From: Pseudonocardia sp. CNS-004
GTDB lineage: Bacteria > Actinomycetota > Actinomycetes > Mycobacteriales > Pseudonocardiaceae
NCBI GenBank assembly: GCA_001942185.1
Contig: MKJV01000067.1
Location: 1 to 64,000 of the forward strand
Reading direction: 5' to 3'
DNA length: 64,000 nt
Shown: positions 58,342 through 64,000 of the stretch, in pieces
How positions within the stretch are numbered: the first letter of the stretch is position 1
Layout of the letters: each line of letters begins with the position of its first letter
Position numbers and translations under genes: made by a program
Notes under the pieces: generated by a model
Told to the model about the DNA's origin: nothing
What the model saw: only the letters and a program-made list of their open reading frames with translations
The model's database searches: none

Positions 58342-59285
58342 CAGTGCTCGTCGAAGAGCACGCTCACCGACTCACCGTTGTGGATCCGGCGCATCGCCTC
58401 GGCGAGCGCGGGAGCGATCGAGAGCACGGTGAGCTTCGGGGCGTGCTCGGCGCCCGGCACCGGCACGGTGTTGGTGCACACGATCTCCGCGACGTCGTCG
58501 CGCCGCCCGATCCGCTCCAGCGCGCCGTCGCTGAACAGGCCGTGGGTCGTGGCGACGCGCGCGGAGGCGATGTCGTGGTCGGCGAGCCGGTCGAGCACCT
58601 CGACGATCGTGCTGCCGCGGGCGATCTCGTCGTCGAGCACGATCACGTCCTTGCCCCGGACGTCGCCGATGATCGAGCTGATCACGACCTTGTCGTCGGA
58701 GATCCGCTCCTTCGCGCCCGCCGCGACGGGCAGTCCGAGCAGCCGGGCGAAGCGCGATGCCTCCTTGGCGTTGCCGAGGTCCGGCGACACCACGACGGAG
58801 TTGGACAGGTCGCCGCCGCGGAAGTGGCGGGCCAGCTCGTGCAGCGCGTGCAGGTGGTCGACCGGCACCCCGAAGAAGCCGTGGACCTGCGGGGAGTGCA
58901 GCGTCATCGTCAGCACGCGGTTCGCGCCCGCGGTCTGCATGAGGTCGGCCATCAGCCGGGCGCCGATCGAGATCCGAGGGGCGCCCTTCTTGTCGGACCG
59001 GGCGTAGGCGAAGTGCGGCATCACCACCGTGATCCGTGCCGCCGACGCGCCGCGGGCGGCGTCGAGCATCAGGAGCAGCTCGACGAGGTGCTCCTGGACC
59101 GGCGCCACCAGCGGCTGCACGATGAACACGTCCCGCTCGCGGCAGTTGGCCTGCAGCTGGACCTCGAGGCAGTCGTTCGCGAACCGGGTGACCCGGGACG
59201 GCGCGAGCGGCACCTCCAGGTGATGGCAGATCGCGGCCGCCAGTTCCGGGTGGGCCGAGCCGCTGAAGATCGTGATTTCCTTCAT
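58341..59285 (-). CDS. prs: Ribose-phosphate pyrophosphokinase (Prs paralogue)
   Basis: 314 residues, intact. Makes PRPP. ANDCLEVQL..., RSDKKGAPRISIGARLMADL (flexible loop) and LHSPQVHGFFGVPVDHL fit Prs. The PRPP loop reads DDEIARGSTI, not the usual DDxxDTGGT, so it is probably a divergent paralogue. Flanked by one-base overlaps with idi and the nucleotidyltransferase. Confidence 0.88.
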   Translation of the reverse strand: MKEITIFSGSAHPELAAAICHHLEVPLAPSRVTRFANDCLEVQLQANCRERDVFIVQPLVAPVQEHLVELLLMLDAARGASAARITVVMPHFAYARSDKKGAPRISIGARLMADLMQTAGANRVLTMTLHSPQVHGFFGVPVDHLHALHELARHFRGGDLSNSVVVSPDLGNAKEASRFARLLGLPVAAGAKERISDDKVVISSIIGDVRGKDVIVLDDEIARGSTIVEVLDRLADHDIASARVATTHGLFSDGALERIGRRDDVAEIVCTNTVPVPGAEHAPKLTVLSIAPALAEAMRRIHNGESVSVLFDEH

Positions 59286-59824
59286 CAGACGCTCCAGTCA
59301 TGGCGGCGGGCATCGAGCAGCGGGGCCTGCAGCTGCGCCCACGGGGAGAGCTCCCCTGCGCCGGCCGCCTCCAGGAACGCGTCCCAGCTCCACCACTCCA
59401 CGGACTCGACCTCGTCCGGCCGGGCCCGCGGCTCGCCCACCAGCGTGCACACGTACACCGGGCAGAGCTCGTTCTCCTCGACACCGCCCGCCGCGGCCCG
59501 GTAGGCGAAGTCGGGCAGCACGAGCCGCAGGTCGACAGCGCTCACGCCGAGCTCGTCGGCCAGCCGCCGCCGGACGGCGTCCTCCACCGCCTCGCCGGGG
59601 GCCGGGTGCCCGCAGCAGGTGTTGGTGCGCACTCCGGGGAAGGTCGCCTTGTGCCGGGCCCGCCGTGTGACCAGTAGCCGGCCGTCCGGGTCGAAGCCGT
59701 AGCAGGAGAACGCGAGATGCAGGGGTGTCGTCGACCCGTGGACGGTGGCCTTGTCGGCGACGCCGATGGCGCGGCCGTCGTCGTCGAGGAGTACGACCTG
59801 CTCAGGAGCGGACGCAACGGTCAC
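59285..59824 (-). CDS. idi: Isopentenyl-diphosphate delta-isomerase
   Basis: 179 residues, intact. Catalytic Cys in TNTCCGHP, Nudix-like helix, and Glu/Tyr of ENELCPVY, WSWD near the end. Converts IPP to DMAPP. Start GTG 59824 or 59833. Head of a three-gene operon with prs. Confidence 0.93.
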   Translation of the reverse strand: MTVASAPEQVVLLDDDGRAIGVADKATVHGSTTPLHLAFSCYGFDPDGRLLVTRRARHKATFPGVRTNTCCGHPAPGEAVEDAVRRRLADELGVSAVDLRLVLPDFAYRAAAGGVEENELCPVYVCTLVGEPRARPDEVESVEWWSWDAFLEAAGAGELSPWAQLQAPLLDARRHDWSV

Positions 59825-59851
59825 GGCACACACCGTAGACGATCCGTTGCT

Positions 59852-59877
59852 ATTCATACGTACACGCATGTATGAAT
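59852..59877. promoter_or_regulatory. TetR operator over the TetR start
   Basis: ATTCATAC and GTATGAAT with a 10-base centre. The downstream arm covers the ATG of the TetR gene at 59872. Confidence 0.6.
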
Positions 59878-60458
59878 GTTGCCGTGCGCCGGACGGCCGA
59901 GGACACCGCAGCCACGCGCGCCGCGCTCGTCGACGCGGCGCTCCTCGCGTTCGCCCACGACGGGGTCGACCGGGCCACCCTCGCCGGGATCGCCGAGGCG
60001 GCCGGCGTGACCCGCGGTGCGGTCTACCACCACTTCGCCGACAAGGACGCCCTGCTCGGGGCGGTGCTCGGGGAGACATGGGACGTGGTGGCCGGGCCGG
60101 TCTGGGCCGCGCTCGACACCCCCGGCGTCCCGCTCGCCACCCGCCTCGAGGCGTTCGCGCTGGCATGGCTCACCGCGTTGCACTCCGACCGGCGCTTCGC
60201 CGCGCTCATGGCCGTGAGCATGCGCACGGCCGGCACGTCCGGGCGCTCGCGGAGAAGGCGGCCGGCTTCCACGCGTGGCGCGACCGGCTGCGGACGGCGC
60301 TGTCCGGGGCCGAGCTCGCCACCGGGCCGGGCCCCGCCGCCGCGCACCTGCTGGCCTGGCTGACCGGCACCGCGCTGCTCGCAGGCCACGACCCCGCGCT
60401 CGTTCCCCCGGCCGACGCCACGAGCGTGCGGCCCGTACTCGGAGGGATCCTCCCGTGA
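59872..60458 (+). CDS. TetR-family repressor
   Basis: About 195 residues. HTH ATLAGIAEAAGVTRGAVYHHFADK near residues 36-59. One deletion near 60237 is inferred. Start ATG 59872 (in operator) or GTG downstream. The stop overlaps the MFS start. Confidence 0.88.
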
Positions 60459-61641
60459 TGTCGCGGCGCCCGACCCGACCCAGGGCCGCGGTCCTGGTCG
60501 TCACCCTCGCCCTCGTCGTCGACATGTTCCTGTACGGCGCGCTCGTCCCGCTGCTGCCCGTGCTGCCCGCGGTGGCCGGATCGGCGGGCGCCGCGGGCCT
60601 GCTCTTCGCGGCGTACGCGGCGGCGATGCTCGTGGCGACGCCGGTGGTGGGCCACTGGGTCGACCGCAGCGGCCCGCGCGCACCCTGCTCGCCGGCCTGG
60701 TCGCGCTCGCCGCCGCCACGCTCCTGTTCGCGGCCGCGATCGACGTCCCGGGTGGCGTCGGACTGGCGGTGCTCTCGCTCGCGCGGGCGGCACAGGGCGT
60801 CGCCGCGGCCGCGAGCTGGTCGGCGGGGCTCGCGCTCATCGCGAGCACGCACCCACCCGAGCGGCGCGGCACCGTGATGGGGTTCGCGCTCTCCGCGATC
60901 GGTTTCGGCGTGCTGCTCGGGCCCGCGGTCTCGGGGTTCCTCGCCGACGCGTTCGGCCCGCGCGCCCCGTTCGTGCTGGTCGCGGCGCTGTCCGTGGCCG
61001 ACGCAGTGGCCCGGATCATCTGGGTGGGGCCCACGGCAGACCCGCCGGCGCCGACCCCGCTGCGCACCGTCGCGCGCGGGCCCGGGGCCGGGCTGCTGAT
61101 CGGGCTCACCGCGCTCGGCGCGGCGGCGATCGCGTTCGCGGAGCCGGTGCTGCCACTGCACCTGTCGGCGCTGGGGCTCGGCGCCACCGGCATCGGGCTG
61201 GTCTTCGGAGCGGCCGCGCTGCTCGGCGGGCTGGCGGCGCCGCTCGCCGGGATGCTGACCGACCGGTTCGGGGCCGCCCGCGTCGCCGCGCTGGGCACGC
61301 TGGTCGCGGCAGCCGGGTTCGTGCTGTGCGGGCTGCCGGTTGCCGCCGCGTCGATCACCGGCGTGGTCGTGGTCGGCACCGGCGCGCAGCTCGTGCTCGC
61401 GCCCACGCTCGTGCTGATCGGCGCGCTCGCCGAGCACATCCAGCCGCCCGCGTACGGCGCGGCGTACGCGCTCTACAACCTCGCCTACACCGCCGGGCTC
61501 GCCGTGGCGCCCCTCGCGGCCGGCACGGCGGCCGTGCTCGCCGGCGTCGCCGCGACGACGATCGCCGCAGCGGCCATCGCTGCGCTCACCGGCGCCTGGC
61601 TGCTCCTGCGCCGCACCCCGGCCACGCTGCCCCGGCACTGA
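60458..61641 (+). CDS. MFS transporter (MDR type)
   Basis: About 394 residues, 12 helices. ALVVDMFLYGALVPLLP in helix 1, GHWVDRSGPR (motif A), and RAAQGVAAAASWSAGLALIA. One deletion near 60683 is inferred. Likely exports a drug, under the TetR upstream. Confidence 0.88.
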
Positions 61642-61800
61642 CACACCCTCCCTGCGGTCACGGCGAAGCGGGTGGCGCGAGCGCCGGCTCGGCGACGCAC
61701 CCTCACCGCGGTCACACACCTCGAGTCCGCCGACGCGCGCCGTCGACGGGCGGCGCGAGCGCAGGACGGGTGCGTGAGCGGAGGCCGGTCGCGCGAGCCC

Positions 61801-61944
61801 TGGCTACCCGCGGGGCAGGCCGTACCAGCGCTTCGCCGTGCCACCGCGCACCTCGGCCCAGACCCTACCTCGTGGCTACCCGCGGGGCAGGCCGTACCAG
61901 CGCTTCGCCGTGCCACCGCGCACCTCGGCCCAGACCCTACCTCG
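61801..61944. repeat. Two perfect tandem copies of a 72-base unit
   Basis: 61801-61872 and 61873-61944 are identical. The second copy contains the 3' end of the amidohydrolase gene with its stop at 61876; the first, just after, is a duplicate of it. 61642-61800 holds no gene, only a loose repeat of CACCCTCNCNGCGGTCAC at about 61645 and 61698. Confidence 0.85.
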
Positions 61945-62714
61945 TCGACGCCCGCGGCGGCCACCGCGGCACCGAGGTCGCGCAGGGCCGTGCCGTAGTC
62001 GGCGCGCACCGTCACGACCGGCCAGTTGCTGGCCAGCATCAGCCGTTCGGGCCCGAAGGCCGCCACCGCGTGGGCGACGGCGGGGGCGATCGCGGCCGGG
62101 TCCCACCGCGGCCACGCCGTGAGCAGGTCGACGCCGATCGAGAGCTTCAGCGCGATGTTGGGGCAGGAGGCGAGGGCGGCGATCCGGGCGAGCCAGCCGT
62201 CCAGGTCGCCGGTCTCCAGGGGCGGACGGGCGAGGTGGTCGGCGACGATGCGCAGGTCGGGGACGTCCCGCGCGAGCGCGACGATCGCCTCCACCTGCGC
62301 ATCGGTCACCGGCACGACGTCCCAGGCGAGGCCGGCCTCGGCCAGGGTGGCCATGAGGCCGGGGGCGAGCCAGTCGAGGGGCTCGCGGGCCACGAGGCAA
62401 CGCACGCCGCACCAGCGGGAGCGGTCGGCGCGGGCGAGCTCGGCGCGGGCCGCGGCCGGGTCGGCGAGCGGCAGCCACCCGACCACCCCCACCGTCTGCG
62501 GGAAGGCCTCGGCGTACGCGGCGAGCCGGTCGTTCTCCTCGGGGGTGTCGACCGACTCGACGAGCACGGTGGCGTCTACCCCTGCCGCGGCCATCAGCGG
62601 GGCGAGGTCGGCGGGTTCGAAGTCGGCGGCCAGCTCGGTGTGCGCCGGGTCGCGCCACGGCTGTTCCTGCAGGGCGGTCCGCCAGAAGTGGTGGTGCGTG
62701 TCGATGACGCTCAC
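61876..62714 (-). CDS. TIM-barrel amidohydrolase (lactonase-like)
   Basis: About 280 residues. N-terminal DTHHHFW metal motif, later LARPPL, NIALKLS and LMLASNWPV, typical of the PDC hydrolase / L-fuconolactonase branch. One deletion near 61950 is inferred; its true end (AKRWYGLPRG) lies in the second 72-base repeat. Start GTG 62714 overlaps the ECH gene. Confidence 0.85.
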
Positions 62715-64000
62715 GAGCCGCTCCAGCGCGGTGCCCGGCGGGCGACGAACGCGGCCACGCCTTCCCGGAAGTCCGCGCTGCCGTAGCAGTCGGCGAGGAC
62801 GTCGTCGGCGTCCACGCCCGCTGACCCGTCGGCCGCGGCGAGCCGCCGGTCGATCTCCTTCAACCCGGCGAGGGTCCGGGGCGCACCGGAGGCGATCCGC
62901 TCGACGATCTTCGCGGCCGTGGCGTCCAGCTCCGCGGGCGCACGACGGCGTGCACGAACCCGGCGGCGGCGGCCTCGTGGGCGTCGATCGTGCGGGAGGT
63001 GATCAGCATGCCCATCGTCCGGGAGACGCCGAGGCGGCGTTGCAGCCGGGCCACGCCGGCCGGCGCGAGGATGTTGCCCAGCGTCCGCGCGATGGGCGCG
63101 CCGAACACGGCCCGGTCGGTGGCCACCAGCACGTCGCAGCACGCGGCGAGCCCCAGCCCGCCACCGACGGCCGGCCCGTCCACGACACCCAGCACGGGCA
63201 CCGGCACGGCGAGCAGGTCGTCGATCACGGCGCCGACGCGGCGCTCGTAGTCGAGCCCGTCGGCGGCACCGTCGAACTCGGCGAACTGGGCGATGTCCGT
63301 GCCGGCCGCGAACGCCTCACCCGCGCCACGCAGCACGACGACGCGCAGGTCGGCGTCGGTGCGCGCGGCGACGCACAGCCGCTGCAGCTCGTCGTACATC
63401 TCCCAGGTCAGGGCGTTGCGCCGGGCCGGGTTGGCCAGCTCGACGTGGAGCACCGGCCCGTCGCGCCTGCTGTGCACCGCCCCGGACGGTCGTGAGTGGA
63501 TACGAGTGCTGTGGCCCTCGTTCCCACTCACGGGTAGGAGCTCGGCGTTGTGTTCCCCGAGCAGTGGCGGCGGGCGGCGCACCCCGGTGGGGGTGCCGGA
63601 CAGGTGCAGCGGCGAGGACAGCACCGGGACCGGGCCGTCGACCGGATCCTCCACGGTGGCCACCATCCCGCGTGCCTTCACGTGCGGGTCCTCCTCGAGG
63701 ACCTGCTGGTAGTCCTGGATCGGCCCGGCGGGCACGCCTGCGGCGAGCAGCCGCTCCACCCAGGAGGCCGTGTCGTCGGCGGCGAGGCGGCGTTCCAGCT
63801 CGACCACCAGCTCCGGGCGGTGGGCCATCCGGTCGTCGTTGTCGGCGAACCGCGGGTCGCCTGCCAGTTCCGGCGCGTCGAGGGCCTGGCACAGCCGCTG
63901 CCAGAGCCGCTCGTTGTTGGCCCCGACCGTGACGAACCCGTCGCGCGTGGCCAGCGCCTGGTACGGCGCGGACATCCGGTGTGCGGAGCCGAGGGCCTGC
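62711..64000 (-). CDS. CaiB/BaiF CoA-transferase C-terminal part fused to enoyl-CoA hydratase (partial at right edge)
   Basis: The gene enters from the right edge. The first part has MSAPYQALATRDGFV, DPRFADNDDRM and LLGEHNAELL, the end of a class III CoA-transferase. About 20 residues later an enoyl-CoA hydratase begins: NPARRNALTWEMY, GAGEAFAAGTDIAQF, GPAVGGGLGLAACCDVLVA (oxyanion-hole region), ending VAAFVARRAPRW. One deletion near 62938 is inferred. No stop separates the parts and a single deletion cannot create one; yet the linker contains a 42-base palindrome like an intergenic repeat. If separate, ECH would start at GTG 63477. Confidence 0.75.
63491..63532. repeat. Palindrome in the CoA-transferase/ECH linker
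   Basis: CGTGAGTGGATACGAG and CTCGTTCCCACTCACG pair at 14 of 16 positions across a 10-base loop. Such a palindrome looks intergenic, but it is read through in frame. Confidence 0.65.

Noticed and set aside
61642..61800. A small gene after the MFS transporter
   Set aside because: Open frames exist but have no ribosome site or protein-like composition; only loose CACCCTC repeats are seen.

Overview
The window is a GC-rich chromosomal segment of an actinomycete, most likely a Pseudonocardia-like member of the Pseudonocardiaceae. The basis is codon bias, many GTG starts, and typically actinobacterial families: DUF7455, DUF3039 and DUF3099 proteins, a SigB-type sigma factor, an F420-type DDN protein and a mycothiol-dependent DinB-fold protein. 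No rRNA, tRNA, CRISPR array or intact insertion sequence was found.

Layout. 0-4.9 kb: a polyuronate-type exopolysaccharide operon with a nucleotide-sugar dehydrogenase, a processive GT2 synthase and two parallel beta-helix proteins, one of them clearly AlgG-like. 5.2-11.3 kb: a macrolide-type glycosyltransferase, then a sugar ABC transporter with its ROK regulator. 11.5-25.3 kb: housekeeping and small conserved genes, including an EamA exporter, a DEAH helicase, a PhaC-like protein without the expected nucleophile, pseudouridine catabolism (psuG, psuK), an ArsR metal sensor, DNA glycosylase, methyltransferase, dtd, sigB and a flavin reductase. 25.4-29.6 kb: a dhaKLM dihydroxyacetone kinase operon whose DhaM carries EIIA, HPr and full enzyme I. 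29.6-37.2 kb: three TetR-controlled units. 37.3-44.5 kb: a sugar-acid operon (dehydratase, dehydrogenase, aldolase, ABC importer) opposite a GntR regulator. 44.5-52.5 kb: a complete LIV-type ABC importer opposite a PucR regulator, followed by a binding-protein remnant, a second HpcH aldolase and a truncated haemoglobin. 52.5-57.3 kb: SDR/MerR, an ECF sigma with cupin, and a small low-GC accessory patch. 57.3-64 kb: nucleotidyltransferase/prs/idi, TetR/MFS, amidohydrolase, and a CoA-transferase/enoyl-CoA hydratase running off the window.

A feature that affects almost every entry: more than 40 places need exactly one added base to restore a gene, always an addition and never a removal. Several clear cases lie in CCC or GGG runs. 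This looks like homopolymer under-calling in the assembly, not gene decay, so such genes are listed as one CDS spanning both frames with the approximate break point. Break positions are good to about 10-20 bases.
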